A stretch of DNA of 64,000 nucleotides from Ruminococcaceae bacterium R-25 (GCA_003149065.1 QGFZ01000001.1:620001-684000); one strand, 5' to 3'; shown: positions 37,632-48,121, counted from the first letter of the stretch. Numbers and translations: made by a program. The notes: generated from the sequence alone by a model not told the origin.

Positions 37632-38648
37632 ATGAGAGCATTATTCATCGGCGGAACAGGCACTATCAGCAGTGCTATCACAAGAAAACTCGCAAAAGAT
37701 CCTTCCTGGGAATTGTGGCTTATCAATAGAGGAAACAGGGCAGATACGGTTCCTGAAAATGTCCATCAGATAGTATGTGACATCAATGATGAGGATGCTG
37801 TCAAAAAAGCTCTGGAAGGCATGACCTTTGACTGCGTCGGTGAATTTATCGGATTTACCGTAGATCAGGTCGAGCGTGACTACAGGCTTTTTAAGGACAT
37901 TACCAAGCAGTATATCTATATCAGCTCAGCTTCCGCATACCAGAAGCCTGCTGCAAGCTACATAATCACCGAAGGAACCGCTCTTGCAAATCCTTACTGG
38001 GAATATTCCAGAAACAAGATCGCCTGTGAGCAGTTCCTGATGGAAAAGTACAGGGAAGAGGGTTTACCGGTAACGATCGTAAGGCCCAGCCATACATACG
38101 ATGAGAGATCAATTCCTCTAGGTGTTCACGGCAAGAACGGCTCATGGCAGGTCGTAAAGCGCATGATGGACGGAAAGCCCGTTATCATTCACGGTGACGG
38201 TGAATCCTTATGGCATCTGACATTTAACGAAGATTTCGCAAACGGTTATACGGCACTTATGGGCAACCGTCATGCGATCGGTGAGGCTTTCCAGATCACG
38301 GGAGATGAGGTTCTCACATGGAACCAGATCTACCAGACCATTGCGGATGCTCTTGGAGTTGAACTTAAGGCTTACCATGTATCATCAGAGCTCCTTACTG
38401 CATTGGGACCTGATTATGACTTTGAAGGAAGCCTTACAGGCGATAAAGCCGTTTCAGTGGCGTTCGATAACTCTAAGGTAAAAAGACTTGCTCCTGACCT
38501 TAAGACCAATGTGCCTTTCCATAAGGGCGTAAGGCTTGCATTAAACTACATTCTGGACCACAAAGAGTGCAGGAAAGAGGACCCTGAGTTCGATAAATGG
38601 TGCGACAAAGTCATCGAAAATATCGAGAATATGAAAAAGAACTTTTGA
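37632..38648 (+). CDS. NAD-dependent epimerase/dehydratase (extended SDR family)
   Basis: A 338-residue Rossmann-fold protein. The nucleotide-binding motif is LFIGGTGTISSAITRKLA at residues 4-21, the catalytic Ser/Thr region is YIYISSASAYQKP near 97, and the YxxxK pair is in YWEYSRNKIACEQ near 120. The C-terminal half has the substrate-binding pattern HLTFNEDFANGYTALMGN near 196. Overall it resembles atypical SDRs of the CSP41/isoflavone-reductase-like type rather than GalE. A nucleotide-sugar or other small-molecule substrate is likely but not predictable. AAGGAGAA precedes ATG. It stands alone between queA and trpB2. Confidence 0.82.
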   Translation: MRALFIGGTGTISSAITRKLAKDPSWELWLINRGNRADTVPENVHQIVCDINDEDAVKKALEGMTFDCVGEFIGFTVDQVERDYRLFKDITKQYIYISSASAYQKPAASYIITEGTALANPYWEYSRNKIACEQFLMEKYREEGLPVTIVRPSHTYDERSIPLGVHGKNGSWQVVKRMMDGKPVIIHGDGESLWHLTFNEDFANGYTALMGNRHAIGEAFQITGDEVLTWNQIYQTIADALGVELKAYHVSSELLTALGPDYDFEGSLTGDKAVSVAFDNSKVKRLAPDLKTNVPFHKGVRLALNYILDHKECRKEDPEFDKWCDKVIENIENMKKNF

Positions 38649-38725
38649 GATTGTTCGAAAACTATTGTGCAAAATATATATTTTTTGTTGTAAAATAAAT
38701 CAGTTTTTTCGAAGGGAGACAAATT

Positions 38726-40093
38726 ATGTCTGAGATTCCTTATAAGATTTACCTGTCAGAGAAGGAGATACCTACAGCTTGGTATAACGTCCGTGCTGAC
38801 ATGAAGAATAAGCCCGCACCGCTTCTTAATCCGGGTACAGGCGAGCCTTTAAAGGCGGAAGATCTTTATCCCATCTTCTGTGAAGAGCTTTCCAAGCAGG
38901 AAATGAACAATACTGATCCCTGGATCGATATCCCCGGTGAGATCGTTGATTTCTATAAGATGTACAGACCTTCTCCGCTCGTAAGAGCATACTGCCTTGA
39001 GAAGGAACTCGGAACTCCCGCACACATCTACTACAAATTCGAAGGCAACAACACTTCCGGTTCACATAAGCTCAATTCTGCTATCGCTCAGGCTTATTAC
39101 GCTAAGAAGCAGGGCCTCAAGGGTGTTACTACAGAGACAGGTGCAGGCCAGTGGGGTACAGCTCTTTCAATGTCCACAGCTTACTTCGGACTTGACTGCC
39201 AGGTTTACATGGTTAAGGTATCCTACGAGCAGAAGCCTTTCAGACGTGAAGTCATGAGAACTTATGGTGCTACAGTTACACCTTCTCCTTCAATGACTAC
39301 AAACGTAGGCCGCAAGATCAATGAGCAGTTCCCCGGAACAGACGGTTCTTTGGGCTGTGCTATCTCTGAGGCTGTTGAAGCTGCAACATCGCAGGAAGGC
39401 TACAGATATGTATTAGGTTCTGTTTTGAGCCAGGTATTGCTCCACCAGTCAGTTATCGGTCTTGAGACAAAAGCTGCACTTGATAAGTACGGCATCAAGG
39501 TTGACACGATCATCGGCTGCGCAGGCGGTGGATCCAACCTCGGTGGTTTGATCTCACCCTTCGTTGGCGAGATGCTCAGAGGCGAAGCTAAGTATGACAT
39601 CATTGCAGTTGAGCCTGCTTCATGTCCTTCACTTACAAGAGGTTCTTATGTTTACGACTTCTGCGACACAGGCCGCGTTTGCCCTCTCGCAAAGATGTAT
39701 ACATTGGGTTCCAACTTCATGCCCGCACCTAACCACGCAGGCGGCTTAAGATATCACGGTATGAGCTCTATCGTTTCACAGCTCTATGATGACGGATATC
39801 TCAGAGCTACATCAGTTAAGCAGACTGACGTATTCGCAGCTGCAGAGAAGTTTGCAAGAGTTGAGGGTATCCTTCCTGCACCTGAGAGTTCACACGCAAT
39901 CAAGGTTGCTATCGACGAAGCTCTTAAGTGCAAAGAGACAGGCGAAGCAAAGAACATCGTATTCGGTCTTACAGGTACAGGTTATTTCGACCTCGTTGCT
40001 TACCAGAAGTACAACGACGGCGTTATGGATGACTACATTCCTACAGACGACGATATCGCTAAGTCTCTTTCTCAGTGCCCGAAGATCGGCTGA
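38726..40093 (+). CDS. TrpB2-type tryptophan synthase beta-like PLP enzyme
   Basis: A 455-residue fold-type II PLP enzyme. The PLP lysine lies in NNTSGSHKLNSAIAQAYYA near residue 114, the substrate loop in TETGAGQWGTALS near 137, and the phosphate-binding Gly-rich loop in GCAGGGSNLGGL near 263. The long N-terminus (EIPTAWYNVRADM) and overall length mark TrpB2, not the classical ~400-residue TrpB1. TrpB2 makes tryptophan from indole and serine and usually does not need TrpA. No trp gene lies nearby, so indole salvage is a plausible role. AAGGGAGA precedes ATG and a strong terminator follows. Confidence 0.9.
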   Translation: MSEIPYKIYLSEKEIPTAWYNVRADMKNKPAPLLNPGTGEPLKAEDLYPIFCEELSKQEMNNTDPWIDIPGEIVDFYKMYRPSPLVRAYCLEKELGTPAHIYYKFEGNNTSGSHKLNSAIAQAYYAKKQGLKGVTTETGAGQWGTALSMSTAYFGLDCQVYMVKVSYEQKPFRREVMRTYGATVTPSPSMTTNVGRKINEQFPGTDGSLGCAISEAVEAATSQEGYRYVLGSVLSQVLLHQSVIGLETKAALDKYGIKVDTIIGCAGGGSNLGGLISPFVGEMLRGEAKYDIIAVEPASCPSLTRGSYVYDFCDTGRVCPLAKMYTLGSNFMPAPNHAGGLRYHGMSSIVSQLYDDGYLRATSVKQTDVFAAAEKFARVEGILPAPESSHAIKVAIDEALKCKETGEAKNIVFGLTGTGYFDLVAYQKYNDGVMDDYIPTDDDIAKSLSQCPKIG

Positions 40094-40117
40094 TACAGTT
40101 TATTATTTAATCTATAT

Positions 40118-40150
40118 AGCGGGGTTGCTATTACGGCAGCCCCGTTATTT
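40118..40150 (+). terminator. Intrinsic terminator after trpB2
   Basis: CGGGGTTGC pairs with GCAGCCCCG (one G.U pair) around a seven-base loop, followed by TTATTT. It separates the gene from the next plus-strand gene. Confidence 0.85.
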
Positions 40151-40223
40151 ATGAATAGTTATTGAAAATAGAACCTTAAATCAATAAAATTGTTTTTAGC
40201 TAATTGGATAGGGGAGATCGTTA

Positions 40224-41144
40224 ATGGCTGATTTCGATAATGATTGGAAGATAACCGGCACGCCGGATCCTGCTACACCGGATCCGCAGCCTCATCAGGT
40301 ACAGGCTCCAGCTCAGCCTGTTTTTCAAGCACCTCAAACTGCACAGCCTCAGGCCCAGTCTGCTTTCAAGCCGGCACCTGCAGCACAGCCCCAGGCGCCT
40401 GTTCAGGCATTCGTGCCGCAGGGAAGCAGACCTGTTCAGCCAAATCAGCCTGTAGTTATCGGATATAACGTCAATGGACCTGTTTACCGTAATGCCAACG
40501 GCTTTGTAATGCCTGCACGTCAGGAAGACCATACGGCTGAAAGAGAGGCTAATCTTAATGAGATCGCCAAGATGATCAATCATTTTTCACCGAAGGTCGA
40601 TGTTTTCCAGGATTATGAGAACTGCTATAAGGATATTTTAAAGTACACAAAAAGGAGTGTTGCGCCTTTTGTTTGGGGGATCCTCACCATCCTTCACAGC
40701 TTTATAGTTTTCTTTATTGCTTTTACATCAAAATTTAAGAACACCATTCTTATCTATTCGATAGTTGCTATAGTCATTCTTCTTTTTGGTGCAGCCTTGA
40801 TCGCACTATTTTTTATTAAGAAAAAGAGACATGCCCAAAAACTGGAAGAGCTTTATGTTAAATTCCAGGAATTATCTGACCAGCTTAAGATAATCTATAA
40901 CGGTTACAGCAACTGCGCTCTTCCTTCTGAATATACGGATCCGAGGCTTTTGTACCAGTTCCAGTCTATGATCTATCAGGGAAGGGTATTTTCCATAGGA
41001 GCTGCTCTCAATTCATTGCTCGCTGCGCCCGGCGTTTATCAGAAGATAATGAGTGCCAAGAAGGAATTTGAATTAGATACCGCAGAAAAGTTCAACGGTA
41101 AGGCATGCTTCTTTAATGCTGTACGCTTTTTCGGAATTAAGTAG
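40224..41144 (+). CDS. Unknown membrane protein with Pro/Gln/Ala-rich N-terminal region
   Basis: I do not recognise this 306-residue protein. Residues ~10-75 are low-complexity and rich in Pro, Gln and Ala (PDPATPDPQPHQVQAPAQP onward), probably disordered and cytosolic. Two hydrophobic helices follow at about 150-175 and 180-203, then a basic stretch (KKKRHAQKLEELYVKFQEL) that could form a coiled coil, and a soluble C-terminal part. There is no signal peptide. GGGGAGA lies before ATG 40224. It is convergent with, and overlaps by 8 bp, the histidine kinase gene; no terminator lies between them. Confidence 0.7.
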   Translation: MADFDNDWKITGTPDPATPDPQPHQVQAPAQPVFQAPQTAQPQAQSAFKPAPAAQPQAPVQAFVPQGSRPVQPNQPVVIGYNVNGPVYRNANGFVMPARQEDHTAEREANLNEIAKMINHFSPKVDVFQDYENCYKDILKYTKRSVAPFVWGILTILHSFIVFFIAFTSKFKNTILIYSIVAIVILLFGAALIALFFIKKKRHAQKLEELYVKFQELSDQLKIIYNGYSNCALPSEYTDPRLLYQFQSMIYQGRVFSIGAALNSLLAAPGVYQKIMSAKKEFELDTAEKFNGKACFFNAVRFFGIK

Positions 41145-42771
41145 TACTGTCGTTATTCATCTTTGACAGCTGTTCACGGCGCTGTACTGTCGGGATCGTT
41201 ATCACAAAGCACGCGCCGCCTTTTTCTTTGTTATAAGCTTTTACGGAGCCGCCGTGTTCTTCGGCGATTGCCAATGCCAGTGCAAGACCGATACCGTGCT
41301 TACCGTCTGCGCCTTTTGAGAAACGCTCGAAAAGGTGTTCTGCGACTTCCGGAGCAATACCCGGGCCGTCATCTGAGATCTCAAATACGACTTTATCTCC
41401 GTTTTCGGTCTTATAAGATCTGAAAGTAACTGCCGTCTTGCAGTATCTTAAACAGTTGGAGAAGATGTTTTCGAGACATCTTATGAGGTCATTCTCGTTG
41501 CCGTAGATATATGCGTTCTTAAGCTTGATATCATTGATGATGGCCTTGTCTTCGTGAATGAAGTTGCCTCTGACCTTATCGATTATAAGATCGCAAATTT
41601 TCCTTGCGTTGATCGTCTGCTTTTTGACTTCATAGTTTCCGCTCCTGCTCATGTCCATCTTGGAGATTGAGAGGAGGTTTTCAACTAGTCCTGACAATCT
41701 CCCGGTCTCATCTATAATGACGTCAATAGCGTTATTTCTTTCCTCGTCACTTTCGAAAACACCGTATTTAAGACCTTCGGCGTAACCCTGGATAGACATC
41801 AGTGGAGTTCTAAGTTCGTGTGAAGCGTTTTGGAAGAATGTCTTCTGTTCTATATCAGATTCTTCGAGCTTGTAGGCCATCTGATTCATTACGTCTCCCA
41901 ATTCCGAGAGCTCTTTACTGACGATGTGTCCCCTTACGGGTTTAAAGTCTCCCTTTGCGATTCGTTTAGCAAACCTTGAGAGCTTCTGGGTAGAGAAGAT
42001 GAGAGGATATGTCATCAGGATACTCAAGATACCTGCGATAATGCTCGCAAGAAGGGCAGCCTGAACGAGCGCAAGTGAGTTAGCCGCCATGAATGAATAG
42101 TAGGATGCGGAGTTTACATAGACGCAGAGATAGTAATTTGAGAACAATTCATCGATAGGAGACCGTTCGTTGTTTTCGCCGATCTGAATATCCGTATTTG
42201 CGGGATCTTTATGTGCCTGTTCTCTTGGTGCAAAACCAACAGTTCTGTAATAAACGATAGTGCCGTCCAGATCTATCGTCTGAGTCTTATTGAGAGCCTC
42301 ATAGCCGTTTTCTTCTATTACTTTGCTGATAACCTTTTTCGAAGTATTTGTATATGAAACAGAATAATAAGCATTTGGCCAGAGGACAGTAAAGTTCCCG
42401 GTACGCTCGTCCAAAGTGTAAAGCGCGATGCTTGCCTGGTTTGAGAGGTTATCGGAAGTTGCGATAGAATTATAAAGATATTCTCTTATTGCCGCATCGG
42501 CATTCTCGTCTTCGGGGTCGAGCTGCAATGTAAATGTCTGGGTCAAGCTCTGTGTTGATTCAACAGCTTTATCGAGACGGCTGTTGCACTGATCCTTGAT
42601 GTAATCTTTGAAGATGGACTGGATATAGATGTTGATGATAAAAACGGCCAAAATGATAATAACGATCTCGACCGCATAAAAGTGCAGCGAGATCGGTATT
42701 CTTATAGCCGATTTATTTTTTGAAGGCTTTTTTGTTGATTTAAACCATGCCTGAGCAGGCTTGTCAGTCAT
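41137..42771 (-). CDS. Sensor histidine kinase (two-component system)
   Basis: A 544-residue membrane kinase. A membrane helix near residues 32-52 and another near 228-250 flank an external sensor region of ~175 residues. HAMP follows (residues ~250-305), then HisKA with the phospho-His in FFQNASHELRTPLMSIQGYA near 315, and HATPase_c with N box ENIFSNCLRYC near 443, DDGPGIAP near 475 and GKHGIGLALALAIAEEHGG near 500. It starts within the stop of the regulator gene (TAATG). The stimulus is unknown; neighbours suggest envelope sensing, which is only inference. Confidence 0.92.
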   Translation of the reverse strand: MTDKPAQAWFKSTKKPSKNKSAIRIPISLHFYAVEIVIIILAVFIINIYIQSIFKDYIKDQCNSRLDKAVESTQSLTQTFTLQLDPEDENADAAIREYLYNSIATSDNLSNQASIALYTLDERTGNFTVLWPNAYYSVSYTNTSKKVISKVIEENGYEALNKTQTIDLDGTIVYYRTVGFAPREQAHKDPANTDIQIGENNERSPIDELFSNYYLCVYVNSASYYSFMAANSLALVQAALLASIIAGILSILMTYPLIFSTQKLSRFAKRIAKGDFKPVRGHIVSKELSELGDVMNQMAYKLEESDIEQKTFFQNASHELRTPLMSIQGYAEGLKYGVFESDEERNNAIDVIIDETGRLSGLVENLLSISKMDMSRSGNYEVKKQTINARKICDLIIDKVRGNFIHEDKAIINDIKLKNAYIYGNENDLIRCLENIFSNCLRYCKTAVTFRSYKTENGDKVVFEISDDGPGIAPEVAEHLFERFSKGADGKHGIGLALALAIAEEHGGSVKAYNKEKGGACFVITIPTVQRREQLSKMNNDSTT

Positions 42772-43511
42772 TAGTCCTGATTGTCTCCGTCGTCTTCGTC
42801 ATCTGCTTCTTCGGTTGTTCTGTCTACGAGTCTGAAGCCGTAACCCCAGATAGTAGATATTTTAGCATCTGACTTTGAAATTTTCTTCCTTAATCTTTTA
42901 ACGGTGTCGTCAGCAACTCTGGTTTCGACCTGAGTCTCATAACCCCAGATCTTGTCAAGCAGCTCAGCTCTCGATACAGCTCTGTCCCTGTTTGAGATAA
43001 GGTAAGTGAGGAGCTGGTATTCATTAGGTGTAAGAGGGAGGGGCTTGCCCTGCATTGTTGTCTCTTTGGTTTTTCTGTTGATGATGATGTCGGCAAATTC
43101 GTAAACGGCATCATTATCAGGTTTATCACCGGTCTTGCCAGTGATCTCTTCCTGTCTCTTGAGGATGGATTTAACCTTCGAAACGAGCTTGATAGGTGAG
43201 AAGGGTTTTGTGAAATAGTCATCACTGCCCATATCAAGACCCTGGATATAGTCGGTGTCGCTGTCCTTAGCCGTGAGCATGATGATCGGAACATTAGATG
43301 TCTTACGGATCTCCTTAAGAATGAAGAAACCGTCGTGACCGGGCATCATTACGTCAAGGATGATGAGATCTGCGGGCGAGTTTGAAAATACTTCGAAAAG
43401 CTTATCGCCTGTGGGGAAGCCTGTTACGTGGAATCCTTCTCTTTCTAAGAATGTCTTAAGCAGGTTTCTGATATTATCGTCATCGTCAGCGATATAAATA
43501 AGTTTGTTCAT
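42771..43511 (-). CDS. OmpR/PhoB-family response regulator
   Basis: A 246-residue DNA-binding regulator paired with the kinase that follows it. The receiver domain has the acidic pocket IADDDDNIRNLL at residues 5-16, phospho-Asp in LIILDVMMPGHDGF near 53, LTAKDSDTDY near 83 and KPFSPIKL near 105. The C-terminal winged helix has LTPNEYQLLTYLISNRDRAV near 158 and ETRVADDTVKRLRKKI near 195. The start is ATG 43509-43511, preceded by GGAGATAAT; an ATG four codons earlier would put that site inside the gene. The C-terminus is acidic (EEADDEDDGDNQD). Confidence 0.93.
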   Translation of the reverse strand: MNKLIYIADDDDNIRNLLKTFLEREGFHVTGFPTGDKLFEVFSNSPADLIILDVMMPGHDGFFILKEIRKTSNVPIIMLTAKDSDTDYIQGLDMGSDDYFTKPFSPIKLVSKVKSILKRQEEITGKTGDKPDNDAVYEFADIIINRKTKETTMQGKPLPLTPNEYQLLTYLISNRDRAVSRAELLDKIWGYETQVETRVADDTVKRLRKKISKSDAKISTIWGYGFRLVDRTTEEADDEDDGDNQD

Positions 43512-43614
43512 TATTATCTCCATGTGTTCGATTTTTTACCAATTCATTCTATATTAATTTTTTTGGATATTTGATTTTAAAATGGTGCAAATATGAGGAA
43601 ATAGAGCAAAAAAC

Positions 43615-43643
43615 TTTAGTTTTGAATTGGTTTATGGTTTAAT
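43615..43643 (+). promoter_or_regulatory. Promoter candidate for galE
   Basis: TTTAGT at 43615-43620 and TTTAAT at 43638-43643 are 17 bp apart, and TGG before the -10 makes it an extended form. It lies 37 bp before the galE ATG in the gap divergent to the response regulator. Confidence 0.45.
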
Positions 43644-43680
43644 TTGTTTGCTTAACAGAAAGAAAGTTGAGGAGATATTT

Positions 43681-44703
43681 ATGTCTACAGTACTTGTTAC
43701 CGGCGGAAACGGATATATCGGTTCACATACAGTTATTTCTCTTCACGAGAACGGTTACGACGTAGTGATCGCTGATAACCTCTCGAACAGCAAGATGGAG
43801 GTTCAGAACCGTCTTGAAAAGATTACCGGTAAGAGATTCAAGTTCTACAACGTTGACTGCTGCGATATAGATGCCTTAAGAAAGGTTTTCGAAGAGAACA
43901 AGATAGATGCAGTTATTCATTTCGCAGGCCTTAAAGCAGTCGGCGAATCAGTTAAGATACCTTTGGATTATTATTCAAACAATATCGGCAGCATGATAAA
44001 CGTATGCCGCCTTATGACGGAATTCGGCGTAAACAACCTGGTATTCAGTTCTTCAGCAACCGTTTACGGTTCCAGCGAGGATGTTCCTTTTACGGAAGAG
44101 AGCCCTCTTGGCGTATGCACAAACCCTTACGGCTGGACAAAGTGGATGCTTGAGCAGATCTTAAGAGACTATGCTAAGTCAGAGCCTTCAAAGAGGATCT
44201 GCCTCTTAAGATATTTCAATCCTGTAGGAGCTCACGAGAGCGGCCTTATCGGTGAAGACCCGAGAGGAATCCCTAATAATCTTTTCCCTTATATTTCAAA
44301 GGTTGCAGGCGGCACATTAGAGTGCCTTACTGTTTTCGGAACAGATTACAACACACCTGACGGAACTTGCCTTAGAGACTACATCCACGTAGTAGACCTC
44401 GCAGAAGGCCACGTAAAAGCGATCAAGTACCTTGAAAAGACTGATGAGCCCGTCTGTGTATTTAATCTTGGTACAGGAAAGGGAACTTCAGTAAAAGAAG
44501 CAGTTGCTGCTTTCGAAAAAGCCTGCGGTCATGAGATCAAGCACGTTTTCGGTCCCAGAAGACCAGGCGATATTGCAGTCTGCTATGCTTCCACAAAGAA
44601 GGCAGAAGAAGTACTGGGCTTTAAGGCTCAATATGGAATCGATGAGATGTGCTCATCCTGCTGGAAGTGGCAGACAATGAATCCGGAAGGTCTTAAGGAC
44701 TGA
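43681..44703 (+). CDS. galE: UDP-glucose 4-epimerase
   Basis: A 340-residue extended SDR enzyme that interconverts UDP-glucose and UDP-galactose. Motifs are VTGGNGYIGSHTVISL at residues 5-20, the Ser/Thr segment FSSSATVYGSSEDVPF near 122, the catalytic Tyr and Lys in NPYGWTKWMLEQ near 150, and LRYFNPVGAHESGLIGEDP near 178, which is typical of GalE. The start is ATG 43681, served by GAGGAGATA; the frame is open 18 codons further upstream. It precedes an LCP-family gene by 21 bp, consistent with supply of sugars for wall polymers. Confidence 0.95.
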   Translation: MSTVLVTGGNGYIGSHTVISLHENGYDVVIADNLSNSKMEVQNRLEKITGKRFKFYNVDCCDIDALRKVFEENKIDAVIHFAGLKAVGESVKIPLDYYSNNIGSMINVCRLMTEFGVNNLVFSSSATVYGSSEDVPFTEESPLGVCTNPYGWTKWMLEQILRDYAKSEPSKRICLLRYFNPVGAHESGLIGEDPRGIPNNLFPYISKVAGGTLECLTVFGTDYNTPDGTCLRDYIHVVDLAEGHVKAIKYLEKTDEPVCVFNLGTGKGTSVKEAVAAFEKACGHEIKHVFGPRRPGDIAVCYASTKKAEEVLGFKAQYGIDEMCSSCWKWQTMNPEGLKD

Positions 44704-44724
44704 TAAGGATCTTAAAGGATAATT

Positions 44725-45948
44725 ATGGATAATCGTAATAAAAATGTGAGAAGTCATTCTGATGCAGAAGCATTCCAGTATGGCTTTTCCAAAGATGTAA
44801 CAAGAAATAAAGCAAAAACAAATCGCAAGACCAAAAAGCTCAATCACATGAAGATCCGAGTGGTAGGCGGCGTTATCGCCGGCCTTTTGGGCGTTCTTGT
44901 CGGTCTCGCATTATTCGGTCTCTGGTATAAAGATTATCTTTTAAACCAGATCACATATGAGACGACAGATTCAAACCAGATCGCAACTATCATTGACGAA
45001 AACGGCGAGACTGTTGTTTTAAATGAAGTAATGGAATCTACAAAATTCACTTATGTTCAGGATACTCCGGTTAAGAACTTCCTCCTGATAGGTATCGACA
45101 GCAGAAGCAGTAAGTACAGTAAAGACGGAAAAGGTGACAGATCCGACGTTATCGTTGTAATGTCCATTGATTCCAATAAGGGTACGATCAAGCTCGTTTC
45201 TATCGCAAGAGACTCTTATGCTTATTTCCCGGGCTACTCAAAGCCTCATAAGATCAATGCTGCGATGTCTTACGGCGGACCTACATTATTGCAGGCCACT
45301 GTCGAAAACTGCTTGAGGATCAAGATCGACGGCTATGCATATGTTAATTTCAGCCATATGGCCAACATAATTGATGCTGTCGGCGGAGTTTATGTAAACA
45401 TGACATCCGGCGAAAAGAAGGTCGCAAACCAGTATATACGTGAACTTTCAAAGACAGCTGCGCTCATCACCGATACAGGCAATGAGACTTGGCTCAACGG
45501 AACTCAAGCAGTTGCCTATGCCAGGGTCAGATATGTCGGTAACGGTGACTACGAACGTATGGAAAGACAGGTCGAAGTCTTAAGGAGCGTCATGAAACAG
45601 TACATGAAGCTGTCAGCTGCTAAAAAGCTCGCCTGCATGGATGATGTTCTTGGCGCCATAGTAACCAATATCGATAAAAAAGATGTTGAGAAGTATGCAA
45701 TGGATTTCCTTCCTTCTTTGAAAAAGGCTGAGATGCAGTATCTCCAACTCCCGATCGACGGATGCCTTAACCAGGGTACCTATGGCGGCGAGTGGAGCAT
45801 GCGTGTCAACTGGAATGCTATGATCCCTTATGTTCAGGAATTCTTCTATGGCGAGAAGTATGATTTTGACCCTGTAAAACTACCGCCGAAAGCACCTGAA
45901 TTAAGTAGTTGCAAGACGGATATACCACTCGAAAAACTCATTCACTAG
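44725..45948 (+). CDS. LytR-CpsA-Psr (LCP) family wall polymer ligase
   Basis: A 407-residue protein with a basic cytosolic N-terminus, one membrane helix at about residues 48-70 and an external LCP domain. Family motifs are FLLIGIDSRSSKYSKDGKGD near 114 (with the catalytic-site Arg/Asp residues), GRSDV-equivalent RSDVIVVMSID near 134, SIARDSYAYFPGY near 154, KINAAMSYGG near 171 and MANIIDAVGGVYVNM near 210. LCP enzymes attach teichoic acids or capsular polysaccharides from lipid carriers to peptidoglycan. Co-location with galE supports a role in wall glycopolymer attachment. Confidence 0.92.
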   Translation: MDNRNKNVRSHSDAEAFQYGFSKDVTRNKAKTNRKTKKLNHMKIRVVGGVIAGLLGVLVGLALFGLWYKDYLLNQITYETTDSNQIATIIDENGETVVLNEVMESTKFTYVQDTPVKNFLLIGIDSRSSKYSKDGKGDRSDVIVVMSIDSNKGTIKLVSIARDSYAYFPGYSKPHKINAAMSYGGPTLLQATVENCLRIKIDGYAYVNFSHMANIIDAVGGVYVNMTSGEKKVANQYIRELSKTAALITDTGNETWLNGTQAVAYARVRYVGNGDYERMERQVEVLRSVMKQYMKLSAAKKLACMDDVLGAIVTNIDKKDVEKYAMDFLPSLKKAEMQYLQLPIDGCLNQGTYGGEWSMRVNWNAMIPYVQEFFYGEKYDFDPVKLPPKAPELSSCKTDIPLEKLIH

Positions 45949-45975
45949 TGTTTTTGACTTTTTTTGATTTTCGTA

Positions 45976-46004
45976 TTGACAGTCACCCGATTAAGAATTA
46001 TATT
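45976..46004 (+). promoter_or_regulatory. Sigma-A promoter of groESL
   Basis: TTGACA at 45976-45981 and TATATT at 45999-46004 are separated by exactly 17 bp. The predicted start of transcription falls at the left edge of the CIRCE element. Confidence 0.85.
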
Positions 46005-46013
46005 TTGTTGTGG

Positions 46014-46040
46014 TTAGCACTTAAGGTAATAGAGTGCTAA
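46014..46040 (+). promoter_or_regulatory. CIRCE operator (HrcA binding site) of groESL
   Basis: TTAGCACTT, nine bases, then GAGTGCTAA: one mismatch from the CIRCE consensus TTAGCACTC-N9-GAGTGCTAA. The symmetry extends to GGTTAGCACT/AGTGCTAACC. It lies between the promoter and groES, where HrcA represses heat-shock genes in Gram-positive bacteria. hrcA itself is outside the window. Confidence 0.95.
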
Positions 46041-46071
46041 CCGCAATTTCATTGTATTGGAGGTCTTTTTT

Positions 46072-46359
46072 ATGACAATTAAGCCCTTAGCAGATAAGGT
46101 AGTAGTAAAGAAACTTCAGGCTGAAGAGACAACAAAGAGCGGCATTATCCTGTCCTCCGGTGCTCAGCAGAAGCCTCAGATCGCAGAGATCATTGCAGTA
46201 GGTCCTGGCGGAATCGTAGAAGGCAATGAGATAAAGATGGAAGTCAAAGTAGGCGAGAAGGTAATCATCCGTGATTATGCCGGCACAAACGTTAAGCTCG
46301 ACGGCGAAGAGTACATCATCGTACGCCAGGATGACATCGCTGCTATCGTTGAAGATTGA
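46072..46359 (+). CDS. groES: Co-chaperonin GroES
   Basis: A 95-residue co-chaperonin that caps the GroEL folding cage as a heptamer. It begins MTIKPLADKVVVKKLQAEE, contains the mobile loop region ETTKSGIILSSGAQQKPQ near residue 18 and ends with EYIIVRQDDIAAIVE. The start ATG 46072 follows GGAGGT; an upstream in-frame ATG at 46057 lies before that site. It is separated from groEL by 24 bp and controlled by the CIRCE operator. Confidence 0.98.
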   Translation: MTIKPLADKVVVKKLQAEETTKSGIILSSGAQQKPQIAEIIAVGPGGIVEGNEIKMEVKVGEKVIIRDYAGTNVKLDGEEYIIVRQDDIAAIVED

Positions 46360-46365
46360 TTATAA

Positions 46366-47997
<1,632 letters not shown>

Positions 47998-48010
47998 TCG
48001 AACGCTATTG

Positions 48011-48061
48011 TTGCGCTCGCTAGGTCCTCCGCGCGGAGCTTGTGCGGAATCGCTCGCGCAA
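48011..48061. repeat. GC-rich palindromic element downstream of groEL
   Basis: A perfect 12-bp palindrome CTCCGCGCGGAG (48027-48038) is nested between TTGCGC (48011-48016) and GCGCAA (48056-48061), giving a cruciform or hairpin. It is much richer in GC than its surroundings and has no T-run, so it is not the terminator. It may be a REP-like repeat or act in mRNA stability. Confidence 0.55.
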
Positions 48062-48091
48062 TCAATATCGTTCTCACATATCAAAAACCTT

Positions 48092-48121
48092 AAGGGCCGC
48101 TCCGGTTGGGGCGGTCCTTTT
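48092..48121 (+). terminator. Intrinsic terminator of groESL
   Basis: AAGGGCCGCTCC pairs with GGGGCGGTCCTT through two G.U pairs around a GGTT loop, followed by TTT. It lies 95 bp after the groEL stop. Confidence 0.85.
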
